Shown: positions 1 through 10,171 of the stretch, piece by piece
Layout of the letters: each line of letters begins with the position of its first letter
Numbering within the stretch: position 1 is the stretch's first letter
Assembly (NCBI GenBank): GCA_001829625.1
Contig: MIBW01000100.1
Span: forward strand, 1 to 45,670
Reading direction: 5' to 3'
From: Sulfurimonas sp. GWF2_37_8
Lineage (GTDB): Bacteria; Campylobacterota; Campylobacteria; Campylobacterales; Sulfurimonadaceae
Length of the DNA: 45,670 bases
Position numbers and translations under genes: made by a program
The notes under the pieces: model-generated
Database searches by the model: none
What the model was told of the DNA's origin: nothing
Seen by the model: only the letters and a program-made list of their open reading frames with translations

Positions 1-449
1 CGAAGCAGTATTGGATAGAGTATCTATAAGCGTATCCAATGACTCTGTATCTGTATCTACAGATTTGAGCGTATCTTTAGTTGTGAGTGAAGGATCCAGA
101 TCGATAATACCACTCCAAAGAGGGGTTGTAGTGCCTCTAAAACCGTCACTGTCATATCCTATCCACTCTAAAACATTATAGTCATCAGGGTTTTCTACAA
201 CTTCTGTAGCTCCAACAAATGCACCTGTGCCTACTCTTTTTATCGTTGAAGGTGTGATACGATATTCCAACCTTTTAGCGATAAGTTGGAGTGCATTTGC
301 ACTATTGGTGTGGAGTTCATTATTTATCTTTGCGTGGATAAATGTTCTGTAGGTTTGCGCTAAAAACTCAACTCCAAACTTTCCTATTATTCCCATGACT
401 ACTATGACAAAAACAAGTTCTATCATAGTAAAAGCACCGCGTTTCATTC
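1..449 (-). CDS. type II/IV-pilus-like pseudopilin, prepilin-type N-terminal methylation motif (partial, runs off the window start)
   Basis: Reverse-strand translation from the ATG at 449: MKRGAFTMIELVFVIVVMGIIGKFGVEFLAQTYRTF..., a typical prepilin cleavage/methylation motif; 6-nt overlap with the upstream pseudopilin ORF. Confidence 0.8.
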
Positions 450-1082
450 TAAAGTCCTCCATGGGTGGCTTGCAACACTTCCGCTATTGGTGGCATAGAC
501 ATAAAAACTCACAAGAAGATTATTTGAAGTATTATTTATATTAATTTGTATTTTTTTTATGTTGGAATTGTTCCCAAGAGTACCAAACGAGCCAGAAGCA
601 GAAACATTAATATCTTTTTTATACTGAAATTTATACCCCGTGGAACTACCTACACTTCCTGTGGCATTTGCTGCTGTCGTTATATAGTCGTCAACATCAT
701 CTTCTCTTGTTTCTCCAGTCTCAGAACCAAGGGTAGTTGGACGGATAGCCCTACTGTTATTAGTATTGTAAAGAATTTTTACATTTCCAGATCTCCCTTG
801 CAGATCATTTGCAAGGGAAGCAGTAGCTTCGGCATCGTTTATATAAATGATATGCTCATAGTCATCATTGCCTATTCTGCTATTTTCATCCCAAGCAGAA
901 GAGGTTACTTTGGTAATCTCAGAGAAGGCAATAAAAACAGCTTCTTGAAGCAAACTATTTTCACTTCCTCTGGAGATAACTTGAGAAATTGTAGGTAAAG
1001 ATAAGACAGCAATACCTATGATAACTATAGCAAAAATAAGCTCAATCAGAGTGAATGCATCTTTAAGCTTAAGCATTACCAA
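444..1082 (-). CDS. pseudopilin (prepilin-type N-terminal methylation)
   Basis: MVMLKLKDAFTLIELIFAIVIIGIAVLSLP: class III prepilin-like N-terminus; overlaps the end of the 1076-5032 ORF. Confidence 0.85.
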   Translation of the reverse strand: MVMLKLKDAFTLIELIFAIVIIGIAVLSLPTISQVISRGSENSLLQEAVFIAFSEITKVTSSAWDENSRIGNDDYEHIIYINDAEATASLANDLQGRSGNVKILYNTNNSRAIRPTTLGSETGETREDDVDDYITTAANATGSVGSSTGYKFQYKKDINVSASGSFGTLGNNSNIKKIQININNTSNNLLVSFYVYATNSGSVASHPWRTLE

Positions 1083-4000
1083 TCCAGCCTTTTATTTGTC
1101 CAAAAAGCACCTCGTCCAACTGCTGTATTGTTAGTATCTTTAATACCTGTCCAATCAGACTCTAAACTTTGGAACTCTACTTCAAAATTATTTTTTGTTG
1201 CAGAGGCATTATACATATTATAAATAAGCCAGCGAGAAGCATTGTTTTCCATTGTAGTTTTATATGGATAGCCTTTACTTTTATCGTATGAAAGAGTTGT
1301 ATTATCTGGATTTGTTCCTGTTGTATTGGATGCATCTACTGTATCACTGGCTGCACCAGTTCCTCCTTTGTGGATAATTTTTCCAACAACTCCTGAATTT
1401 GTAGGGCTGTGAGATGTATTCTTAAACCATCTTGGGTCATCAGTATTTTGAGATGTACTACCGTTTGGAAGTAGTGTTTTATCACATACTGTTGCACTGC
1501 CATCAGTTTTATTACAAAAAACCTCATAGTAGATTAGTCCTGTTCCTGTATCGCCTATAAAAATTTGTTTGGGTGCATTTGTTTTACCATAAACAAAACT
1601 TTTATTAGTGTTTAGTATTGCACCGTTAAAATTTTCAGGAGAGCCAGAGTCGCTCATCCAATCAGTAGAGGTATTCGCATCAATAACTGTTATTAGGACA
1701 GGATTCAGTGCGCTTGAGTTATTTCTGTCTATATTAAAATATACAGTAGCTTTTCCAATACCATTATCAAATTGAAATGGTGCTATCCATTCTTGAATAT
1801 TATTTACTCCTGCAACCAAGGATTGATTTTTGGTTGGTGTCCATATCCCGTTTGAGTCATTATCTTCACTGTATAAACTTATATTCACAACAGCAGAACT
1901 ATTGATATTAAGATCTAAATCAAGATCAAAAGTACTATTGATCTTTAGACCATTGACACTTGGCGCATTAGTATCTGGAAAACATGTGGCAGTGTAGTTT
2001 TTTACAGTGTTGCCATCTTTATTTTTGGCTGTAATCACATATGAAACATACGCCGACATATCAGGTGTTGTTGAGGTTGTATTGGATTGATTGATGTCGT
2101 TCATATAAAGCCAATCCATACCATTTGTAGTCTCATACGTTGCACTTGTATTAAATGAATATGGAGTAAATAATAATATATTTGTTTTGGATATATCTGT
2201 TATATCATGTACCAAAGTGGCAGGAGTGATATATCTTTCTTGATCATTTGTGTCATCTGCGTCGATTAATGCAAATTCACTTCCTGGTATTTCACTAATA
2301 TTTACATCAACAATACCTGCTTCACTATACTTTATGGATGTATTAACTTCACCATTTATGAAGCTGGCAGGTGTTATTGTAAAGATTCCTGATTCAGGAC
2401 AAAGTGTGACATCAGTCTTTCCTGTATGGTTTTGCATGAGTGTGATATTTGTGGAAGATGCAGCATAGGTCTCAGAGGTAACATTTAAAGTAGAACTAGA
2501 TGCATTGTAGTCACTTGAGCCATTTACATCTAAAGCAGTTCCTGTATTTTTAGCAAATTGAGTTTCGTTAACAGCTTTTATAGTGATGTTGAAATCCTCT
2601 GCAGCTCTTTTATACTGGTTTTGACTAAAAGCTTTAAACGCATGAGGTCGAATAGCAAAATTATCACTTGAACATGTAATATTTGAGTCAAGAGTACACA
2701 TGAGACACCCATAATCATTTGCATATATTCCAGTTCCAACTCCATTATTGTTTGATTTGCAAGGTTGTCCGTTATTGTTATAACATCTTTCCCATGCGGC
2801 ATCACCGAATATTTTTTTATATTTAGTTTCTGAATTAACACACGATCCTATACCCTGAAGATTTCCTATAGTGGATGAGTTGAGTAAACATGATTCATAA
2901 AAAGATGCTTCATATATTTTACTCATATCTAAAGCTGAAAGAGAAAATCTTGTCACAGCTATGGCAGTATTTGGCATGTAGCCAGAGGCTGTTGCTGCAG
3001 CATTTCCATCGGTAATATTGATGACTAAAGGATTGCCGTCAGCATCTAAAACAGGTGCTCTTTGTGTGCAAGTATCGTCCGAAATATAAGGGATGACTTT
3101 AAAAAATAAAGCTGGATTTATTGATGTAAATACTTCTGCATTTTGACTTTCATTGAGACGTACAGCCGTCAGAGGCTCAAGTTTATCTGAAACTTTTGTT
3201 TTGATATATTTTGAGTTAGAGTTAGGATTATTGTAGTTGTCGATATTAAAGTCATCAACCATGTCCGCTAAACTTGTGCTTAAAGGGGGTTGTTCTGGAT
3301 CATAAGCTCTACATATACCACTAACTTTAAGGTTGTCAATTTCGTGATTATTAGTTGCACCACCAGTTCCAGCAGTGAGTGCAAATCTTACAAGTTCGGG
3401 CGTTGTTGTTTGACCATATTGAGCATCTTTAGCATCAAATTGATTGATAACAACTTGATAACCACTCCCTGTATTTCTTTCTAATGTGATATAAAGATGA
3501 TTGGGATCTCTTGCATCTGTAGTCATTTTGTACCTATGTCCAGGGGCTGGGATACTTGTGTCTGCATTAGCAACTGCAGGATTAAGTTGCTCTGATGCAG
3601 CTAAAAAGTCGTAGCCTGATGTGCCTGAACCATCACCACGGATAGTTGCATAGTTTGGATATCTGTCAGTACAAGAAGTGGTATTTATACCACCTACCTT
3701 ACCTTCACTACAATTTGCGAAATTTCCAAATTCATCAATTCCTAAGCCTAACCAGCCCCCTTCAAAACCAGCCGTACTTGTAGTGCCATAAACCATTTGC
3801 GCATATCCCATGGCTCCACCCTGAGCCCCTGTTGTTGGTGAGGCTCCAACTGCACTATCGTACAAAACAGCGACCATACCATCACCACCATATGGAGCAC
3901 CAGAATTATGATAAATATTTCCACCATAAGCAAATTGGTCAAATTCAACAACAATCATATTATATTTAGAAGGAAATTCATAATCCTTTGTTACTGCAGT

Positions 4001-5032
4001 TGTTCCACCGCTAGCAGGTGTTAAGCGAAGACGACTGTCCACTATTTCGGGTGTAACTCCATTACCTAGTGTTCTCCATTTATCATCTAATGAGCCATCA
4101 TTAAAATCATCTTCATAACAAACAGGTAGATTTTCCGCACTTTGTTCTAATATTTGAATTTCTGTAGGGTTGGTACCAATTTGCACATCACCGCTAGCAG
4201 TGACATTTGAGATTTTGAGCGTAAAACTTTCTTGAAGCTCGATCTCTATGTCATGGTAAATAGGTATAGAAATTATTGTTTCTGTCGCTCCAGCGGGAAT
4301 AGTTATCCTTCCTGAGACGGCGATAAAGTCTGAACCAGCTAGCGCAGTTCCATCAATAGTACCATAATCAAACGCAACGGGATATGTAACAGCTTTAGAG
4401 AGTGTTATCCTTGTTTCTAAGAGGCTTGTAGAACCTACTGCAGCACTATAATTTTCTGAGATTTGGTAAATTTCTAAAGGAAACTTGATAATGATTGGAC
4501 ATGCATTAATTTTTGCTTTATACCGTGTTGTACCTTTTGTAAACAATGCATTAAGAGAGACATTTTCCCAATTAAAAGAAAATGTAGAATAATCATAAAT
4601 AGTATGCGTTTCTTCACTGCTAAAGGTACCATCTCCATCAGGATAATATATTATTCCTTTGTCAAATATACCTTCCATGGCAAAAGAACTAAAAGTAGTA
4701 AGGAGTGTTTGGTTCACTTCTGCACTATCATCATCTGAATCTACTGTCTTTTGGACTCCATCAAGTTTTATCTCACCCATTAAGCTCATATTGATGTCGC
4801 TAAATGATTTAATAATGGTTACATCAGAAAGAGTTTCCTCTCCGATATTACGTAGAATGATTGTAGTGCCATAGAAGGTTGTCCCTGGTAATACGGTTGT
4901 CTCATCTGTTGTTACTGAATCATAACAGATATCATCAGCACTTGCTATATCATCTCCCCATCCATAAGCAGCAAATATCATCATCAGTCCGCAAATAGGC
5001 ACCAGTTTTGTAAATATATCAAAAGGTTTCAT
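1076..5032 (-). CDS. large secreted MshQ-like protein: Calx-beta domain, lectin/LamG-like segment, DUF6701-like C-terminal region
   Basis: N-terminal hydrophobic signal; Calx-beta signature (TIDGTALAGSDFIAVSGRITIPAGATETIISIPIYHD); DDFNDGSLDDKWRTLG lectin-like start; Cys-rich segment followed by DNFAIRPHAFKAF; operonic with two pseudopilins. Confidence 0.7.
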   Translation of the reverse strand: MKPFDIFTKLVPICGLMMIFAAYGWGDDIASADDICYDSVTTDETTVLPGTTFYGTTIILRNIGEETLSDVTIIKSFSDINMSLMGEIKLDGVQKTVDSDDDSAEVNQTLLTTFSSFAMEGIFDKGIIYYPDGDGTFSSEETHTIYDYSTFSFNWENVSLNALFTKGTTRYKAKINACPIIIKFPLEIYQISENYSAAVGSTSLLETRITLSKAVTYPVAFDYGTIDGTALAGSDFIAVSGRITIPAGATETIISIPIYHDIEIELQESFTLKISNVTASGDVQIGTNPTEIQILEQSAENLPVCYEDDFNDGSLDDKWRTLGNGVTPEIVDSRLRLTPASGGTTAVTKDYEFPSKYNMIVVEFDQFAYGGNIYHNSGAPYGGDGMVAVLYDSAVGASPTTGAQGGAMGYAQMVYGTTSTAGFEGGWLGLGIDEFGNFANCSEGKVGGINTTSCTDRYPNYATIRGDGSGTSGYDFLAASEQLNPAVANADTSIPAPGHRYKMTTDARDPNHLYITLERNTGSGYQVVINQFDAKDAQYGQTTTPELVRFALTAGTGGATNNHEIDNLKVSGICRAYDPEQPPLSTSLADMVDDFNIDNYNNPNSNSKYIKTKVSDKLEPLTAVRLNESQNAEVFTSINPALFFKVIPYISDDTCTQRAPVLDADGNPLVINITDGNAAATASGYMPNTAIAVTRFSLSALDMSKIYEASFYESCLLNSSTIGNLQGIGSCVNSETKYKKIFGDAAWERCYNNNGQPCKSNNNGVGTGIYANDYGCLMCTLDSNITCSSDNFAIRPHAFKAFSQNQYKRAAEDFNITIKAVNETQFAKNTGTALDVNGSSDYNASSSTLNVTSETYAASSTNITLMQNHTGKTDVTLCPESGIFTITPASFINGEVNTSIKYSEAGIVDVNISEIPGSEFALIDADDTNDQERYITPATLVHDITDISKTNILLFTPYSFNTSATYETTNGMDWLYMNDINQSNTTSTTPDMSAYVSYVITAKNKDGNTVKNYTATCFPDTNAPSVNGLKINSTFDLDLDLNINSSAVVNISLYSEDNDSNGIWTPTKNQSLVAGVNNIQEWIAPFQFDNGIGKATVYFNIDRNNSSALNPVLITVIDANTSTDWMSDSGSPENFNGAILNTNKSFVYGKTNAPKQIFIGDTGTGLIYYEVFCNKTDGSATVCDKTLLPNGSTSQNTDDPRWFKNTSHSPTNSGVVGKIIHKGGTGAASDTVDASNTTGTNPDNTTLSYDKSKGYPYKTTMENNASRWLIYNMYNASATKNNFEVEFQSLESDWTGIKDTNNTAVGRGAFWTNKRLDW

Positions 5033-5098
5033 CTCACCCTCCTACTAATAAATCTCATGTAATTACGAATGTGTCCAAATTATATTTAGTCACTAAAG

Positions 5099-5132
5099 CT
5101 TCGCCTTTGGCGAAAGAAGTCATTTTGACTTC
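5099..5132. repeat. two tandem short hairpins (TTCGCC-TTT-GGCGAA and GAAGTCA-TTT-TGACTTC)
   Basis: Perfect inverted repeats of 6 bp (5100-5105/5109-5114) and 7 bp (5116-5122/5126-5132), each with a TTT loop. Confidence 0.6.
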
Positions 5133-5321
5133 CAAGCGGTCAAATAATCGAGATACGACTTATTTGCGAATTCTTTATTATACAACTTTTATTTCATTCC
5201 TAAGCTTTTGCATCTCAATAAATTATGTATTTAGTCATTGAAACTAGATTTTGAATCTCGTTAATGGAGTTATAAATAAATATTAAATTCTGAGCTAAAA
5301 TTAAATCAAGTATCATTTTTG

Positions 5322-5327
5322 TATAAT
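5322..5327 (+). promoter_or_regulatory. -10 box (TATAAT) of the putative 6S RNA
   Basis: ttttTGTATAATtct located 7-8 nt before the start of the 6S closing stem. Confidence 0.6.
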
Positions 5328-5333
5328 TCTAAA

Positions 5334-5536
5334 AGCAATCTGGATAGTTCGACGCATCGTTTATGTGAGGGTTCTACATATTCAAACCGCGAACTAGTAG
5401 AGCTTTCGTGTGCCGGTGTTTTCGTTTGAGATACGTTGACTCTGTCGAGAAAATGTCGCCGTTAGAAAGTTCTTGCTTCGCCTAAATACGGCTTTTAGAA
5501 CTAAGCCAATAACGAGACGGCTATCTGGGTTGTTTT
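5334..5536 (+). ncRNA. ssrS: putative 6S RNA (SsrS), upstream of purD
   Basis: Closing stem 5335-5347 GCAAUCUGGAUAG pairs with 5521-5533 CUAUCUGGGUUGU (13 consecutive pairs including G-U), about 200 nt, with internal hairpin AGTTCT...AGAACT; location directly 5' of purD matches the known epsilonproteobacterial 6S/'purD motif' position. Confidence 0.82.
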
Positions 5537-5616
5537 GAAGCATTGAACTGTTGTATTTTACCTAAATGGGTTGAGAATATTTTAGTTAAATGCTTTTTTG
5601 AAATTATGGAGAAAAG

Positions 5617-6885
5617 ATGAAAATATTAATATTAGGTAATGGCGGAAGAGAATATTCTATCGCTCGTGCGATTTTAAATGAAAAAAAGGGACATGAGCTC
5701 TTTTTTCAACCTGGAAACGGTGCTACAAACACGCTCGGAACAAACCTAGATATTAAGGATTATAATCAACTAGCAGAGTTTGCAAAAGAAAACGCGATAG
5801 AACTGACTATAGTAGGACCTGAAGCTCCTCTCGTAGAAGGTGTTGTAGATGTTTTTAAATCACATGGACTTGTTGTTTTTGGCCCAAGCAAAGAGGCTGC
5901 ACAGCTTGAGGGTTCAAAAGTTTATATGAAAAATTTTCTTGCTAAATACAATATTCCAACAGCACGTTATATAGAAACTGCTTCAATTGAAGATGCGTTT
6001 AAATTTACCAATACACTTAGTGCGCCAATCGTTGTCAAAGCAGATGGACTTTGTGGTGGCAAAGGTGTCATCATTGCCATGAGCCATGATGAAGCAAAAG
6101 TGGCTATTTCAGAGATGCTTAGCGGTAAGAGTTTTGGAGATGCAGGTAAAAAAGTAATCGTAGAAGAGTTTTTAGACGGGTATGAGCTTTCAATGTTTGC
6201 TGTGTGTGATGGAGAGGATTATATTCTTCTTCCTGCGGCACAAGACCATAAAAGACTTCAGGATAATGACCAAGGACCAAATACGGGTGGTATGGGTGCA
6301 TACGCACCAACACCTCTTGTGAATGAAATTTTATATCAAAAAGTAAGAGAGAGAATCATTCGCCCTACTTTAGATGGTATGCAAAAAGAGGGAGCCCCTT
6401 TTGAGGGTGTCCTTTTTATTGGTATTATGGTAGTCAACGGTGAGCCGATTACTTTGGAGTTTAATGTACGTTTTGGAGATCCAGAATGTGAAATACTTAT
6501 GCCGCTTATGACATCGAGTGTAAGTGATATGTTTTATAAAGCTGCCACAAATAGACTTTCAGAGATTGAAGTTGCGTTTTCATCGCAGTATGCCGTGGGT
6601 GTTGTGATGGCAAGTGAAAATTATCCATATAAAAATTCTACGCCAGCTGAGATTATTGTAGATGATGTACACCACGAAGAGATAGAAAAATACACACATA
6701 TTTCGTATGCCGGTGTGAGTATGGAAGATGAAAAACTCTATGCCGATGGCGGTCGTGTTTTGGTCTGCGTTGGTTTGGGTGATACAATCAAACAAGCAAG
6801 AGATAGAGCTTATATGCGATGTGGACAGGTGCATTTTGCTGGTAAAAAGCTGCGTACAGATATCGCTTATCAGGCACTTGCATAG
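5617..6885 (+). CDS. purD: phosphoribosylamine-glycine ligase
   Basis: [18 protein letters not shown]..., [39 protein letters not shown]. Confidence 0.97.
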   Translation: MKILILGNGGREYSIARAILNEKKGHELFFQPGNGATNTLGTNLDIKDYNQLAEFAKENAIELTIVGPEAPLVEGVVDVFKSHGLVVFGPSKEAAQLEGSKVYMKNFLAKYNIPTARYIETASIEDAFKFTNTLSAPIVVKADGLCGGKGVIIAMSHDEAKVAISEMLSGKSFGDAGKKVIVEEFLDGYELSMFAVCDGEDYILLPAAQDHKRLQDNDQGPNTGGMGAYAPTPLVNEILYQKVRERIIRPTLDGMQKEGAPFEGVLFIGIMVVNGEPITLEFNVRFGDPECEILMPLMTSSVSDMFYKAATNRLSEIEVAFSSQYAVGVVMASENYPYKNSTPAEIIVDDVHHEEIEKYTHISYAGVSMEDEKLYADGGRVLVCVGLGDTIKQARDRAYMRCGQVHFAGKKLRTDIAYQALA

Positions 6886-6886
6886 A

Positions 6887-7336
6887 ATGAATGAAGAGAT
6901 AGAGAATCTCCTTCACAGAGAAAATATAACTTTAGCAGAGACAAAAAAAAGAGCGCTTGCGTTTTTTATTGATGAGATGCTTCTCTCTTTTTTACTTATC
7001 ATAGTGCTTTGGGATAGTTTTGTTTCTGCGGCAAATATGGAAGAGATTATCAATGTGACAAATATGTTTGTTTTAGAATATATGTTTATGAAAATAGCAT
7101 ATCAGGCTTTTTTTACAATGCAATACGGTGCTACTATCGGTAAAATTCTTATGAAGATACGTGTTATTGAGATAAAAACGGTTGCTAATCCCAATGTTTT
7201 ATCTTCACTGAATCGTGCTATTTTTCGTATCATCAGTGAGATGGTTTTTTATCTTGGTTTTCTTTGGGGTATGCTAGATCCAACGCGCCAGACGTTCCAT
7301 GATAAAACCGCAAAAACTCTGGTCATAAATGTATAA
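6887..7336 (+). CDS. RDD family membrane protein
   Basis: KKRALAFFIDEMLLSFLL... GATIGKILMKIRVI... NRAIFRIISEM... HDKTAKTLVI; start ATG at 6887 just after the purD stop (in frame with the 6728 ORF). Confidence 0.8.
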   Translation: MNEEIENLLHRENITLAETKKRALAFFIDEMLLSFLLIIVLWDSFVSAANMEEIINVTNMFVLEYMFMKIAYQAFFTMQYGATIGKILMKIRVIEIKTVANPNVLSSLNRAIFRIISEMVFYLGFLWGMLDPTRQTFHDKTAKTLVINV

Positions 7337-9494
7337 ACTTCTTGGTATATTTCTTCTTTGTATCTCTCTGCTTCAGGCTGAAGATAAAGTAGAGATATAC
7401 GCCTCCTTAGTTGACTCGAGCAATAATATTGTAAACGCAAGCGGTGATGTTACGGTCATCTACAAAGATTATTTTTTAAACGCAAAGAGTGCGATTTACA
7501 ATAAAGAAACAGGTGATTTGGAACTTTTTGAAAATATCCGTGCTACGTATGATGGTCAATATAGAATCCTTGGGGATTATGCAAAACTTAATATCAAAAG
7601 AAAAGAAAAAATATTCAAACCTTTTTTTATGCTAGAAAACTCTTCGGAGGTCTGGATAGCAGCGAATGAAGGTGTAAACAAAGATAAAGATCTTCAAATA
7701 GAATCTGGCGTTTTAAGTGGATGCGAACCGGAAAATCCTCTTTGGAAGATGGAGTTTGGTTCATCTGAGTACAACACTGATTCTCAGTGGATGAGTCTTT
7801 ACAATGCAAGACTTTATATCTATGATATCCCGATTTTATATACTCCTTATTTTGGATATTCGCTCGATACGAGACGACGAAGCGGACTTCTTATTCCAGC
7901 TATGGGTTTGTCTCAAACAGAAGGTTTTTTTTATGAGCAGCCTGTTTATATAGCTGAGCAGAATTGGTGGGACCTTGAACTGAAACCTCAAGTAAGAACA
8001 CAACGTGGGTCTGGCGTGTATGCAACACTGCGTTTTGTGGATAGTGAAATATCTGCTGCTGAATTAAAAGTTGGGTATTTTAAAGAAAGGGATGCTTACT
8101 TTAAAGAGCAAAATCTTGTAAACGACAGCCATTACGGTTATAACTTTAAATATGAAAACAAAGATGTAATCAATCAATGGTTTGGAACAGAGTTAAAAGG
8201 TCAGTCGGGTCTTTATGCAGATATCAATAAGATGAACGATGTTGATTATATCAACCTTTCATCCAACGATACATTTAACACCGCTACTTCTACGCAAGTG
8301 CTCTCAAGAGTCAACCTTTTTTATAATACTAATAATGATTATTTAGCAGCATATTTTAAGTATTATGAAGATTTGACAAAATTAAGTAATGCAGATACGC
8401 TCCAGCAGCTTCCCGTTACCCAGTATCACCACTATTTAGATACGCTTCTGGATGAACACCTACTGTATAGTTTGGATGCGAGAAGTACAAATATTGAAAG
8501 AGAATTGGGTAAGACGGCACTCCAAACAGATATAAACTTACCTGTAACTCTTTATACTTCTCTTTTTGATGAGTATTTAAACCTCTCCTATAAAGCAAAT
8601 CTCTATGGGCAGCATACAAAATTTAGAGAACATGAGCAGATAGTTCTTCCTGGAGTTGAGTATAACGATGGCTATTTTGCAAGGTACTATCATGTATTAA
8701 GTGCTTCTACGGATTTGACACGCAGTTTTGATGCATATACTCATATAGTCTCTTTTTCTTCAAAATATACTCTTGGTGGTAATGATGCAACAACAGGCTA
8801 TTATGAGGATTTGGGAGATATCTGCGCCAATCCGGAAAATCAAGATTTAACTCAGTGTGAGTTTTATAATATAAAAGATATAGATGAAGCTGTTGAATTT
8901 GATATGTCTCAATATGTATATGATGCACTGGGCAAAGAGATGCTTTATCATAGAATGGCACAAAAGTTTGTCTATGGAACGCTAGAGACAAAAGCTGGAG
9001 AATTAGAAAATGAGCTTGATTATAAAATTACTGATTCTATAAGTATCTACAACAATATGTTTTATAACTTTGATGAACATCTTTTTTCAAAAATATTTAA
9101 TCAAGCTTCCTATGATGGCTATGGGTTTCGCCTCTCTCTTGGGCATATGTTTCGAGATACTTTTTTGCCAGATACAACGACAAGCTTAAGACGTGCAAGT
9201 TATTTAACATCAACAGCACGATATACTTACAACCGACATTATTCTTACCATACACGCTATGATTATGACGTAGAATCTTCTCAAAGAAAAAGTTTAGAGT
9301 TTGGATTTTTGTATAAAAAAAGATGTTGGGATTTTGGAATACGTTATGCTGAAAATAACAGGCCTGTACTGGCAAATGATGGGCAGTCTTCGATATATGA
9401 CAGATATGTTTACTTTACGATTGTTCTTAAACCATTTATGACTGCAACAAAAGAAAATGGAGAGTCAAATATAGCAATGCGACTCAATGAATAG
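7329..9494 (+). CDS. lptD: LPS-assembly protein LptD (OstA/Imp)
   Basis: OstA-like N-terminus (VNASGDVTVIYKDYFLNAKSAIYNKETGDLELFENI), YTPYFGYSLDTRRRSGLLIP, large beta-barrel C-terminus. Confidence 0.88.
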   Translation: MYKLLGIFLLCISLLQAEDKVEIYASLVDSSNNIVNASGDVTVIYKDYFLNAKSAIYNKETGDLELFENIRATYDGQYRILGDYAKLNIKRKEKIFKPFFMLENSSEVWIAANEGVNKDKDLQIESGVLSGCEPENPLWKMEFGSSEYNTDSQWMSLYNARLYIYDIPILYTPYFGYSLDTRRRSGLLIPAMGLSQTEGFFYEQPVYIAEQNWWDLELKPQVRTQRGSGVYATLRFVDSEISAAELKVGYFKERDAYFKEQNLVNDSHYGYNFKYENKDVINQWFGTELKGQSGLYADINKMNDVDYINLSSNDTFNTATSTQVLSRVNLFYNTNNDYLAAYFKYYEDLTKLSNADTLQQLPVTQYHHYLDTLLDEHLLYSLDARSTNIERELGKTALQTDINLPVTLYTSLFDEYLNLSYKANLYGQHTKFREHEQIVLPGVEYNDGYFARYYHVLSASTDLTRSFDAYTHIVSFSSKYTLGGNDATTGYYEDLGDICANPENQDLTQCEFYNIKDIDEAVEFDMSQYVYDALGKEMLYHRMAQKFVYGTLETKAGELENELDYKITDSISIYNNMFYNFDEHLFSKIFNQASYDGYGFRLSLGHMFRDTFLPDTTTSLRRASYLTSTARYTYNRHYSYHTRYDYDVESSQRKSLEFGFLYKKRCWDFGIRYAENNRPVLANDGQSSIYDRYVYFTIVLKPFMTATKENGESNIAMRLNE

Positions 9495-9514
9495 TCGGGT
9501 GTGAGGATAAAAAT

Positions 9515-10171
9515 ATGAAACAGTATAAAAATATTTTAAGAGATCGCCACGATGCTGCTAAAAAATTAATAGATGTCATCCCAATGCAAAAATTTAAGGA
9601 TGAAGCCTGGAAAATCGTAGCAGTTTCATCTGGAGGTTTATTGCTTGGTTCTTATATTCGGGGAAGATATTTAAATAAATTGGATTTTCTTTTTTCTGAA
9701 GCAATTATGGCACCAAACAATAACGAGTGTGAGATTGCACGCGTTAGTGAAAATGAAGAGATAGTTATAAATGAAGAGTTGGTTTCATCGTTTGATATAA
9801 AATATGACTATATTTATGGTGAAGCCAGACGTAAACATGAGGAAGAGATACTTAGCTGCGTTTATCAATACAGAAAAGGACGCCATTTCTCTTCGGTAGC
9901 AGGTGAAGTGGTTTTGTTGATTGACGAAGGCAGTGAGACGGGCTCTAAGTTGATGTCAGCACTAAAAACTGTACTCTCTGAAAATCCAAAAGCAGTTTAT
10001 ATCGCTGTGCCTGTTATTCCAAGTGATGTGTTAGAGTCACTAGAGGTATTTGCGGATGATGTTTTTTTTCTCTATGATATAGATGATTATGTAGAAACGC
10101 AGCTCTATTATGAAGAGTTGGAACCTGTAGATGATGAGACAATAGAAAAATTATTAGAGGAACAAAAATGA
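9515..10171 (+). CDS. phosphoribosyltransferase family protein
   Basis: PRPP-binding-like VVLLIDEGSETGSKLMSALKTV; overlaps pnp start by 4 nt. Confidence 0.7.
   Translation: MKQYKNILRDRHDAAKKLIDVIPMQKFKDEAWKIVAVSSGGLLLGSYIRGRYLNKLDFLFSEAIMAPNNNECEIARVSENEEIVINEELVSSFDIKYDYIYGEARRKHEEEILSCVYQYRKGRHFSSVAGEVVLLIDEGSETGSKLMSALKTVLSENPKAVYIAVPVIPSDVLESLEVFADDVFFLYDIDDYVETQLYYEELEPVDDETIEKLLEEQK

Noticed and set aside
546-998. 150-aa plus-strand ORF antisense to the pseudopilin
   Set aside because: Low-complexity antisense frame over a convincing pseudopilin; no domain-like features
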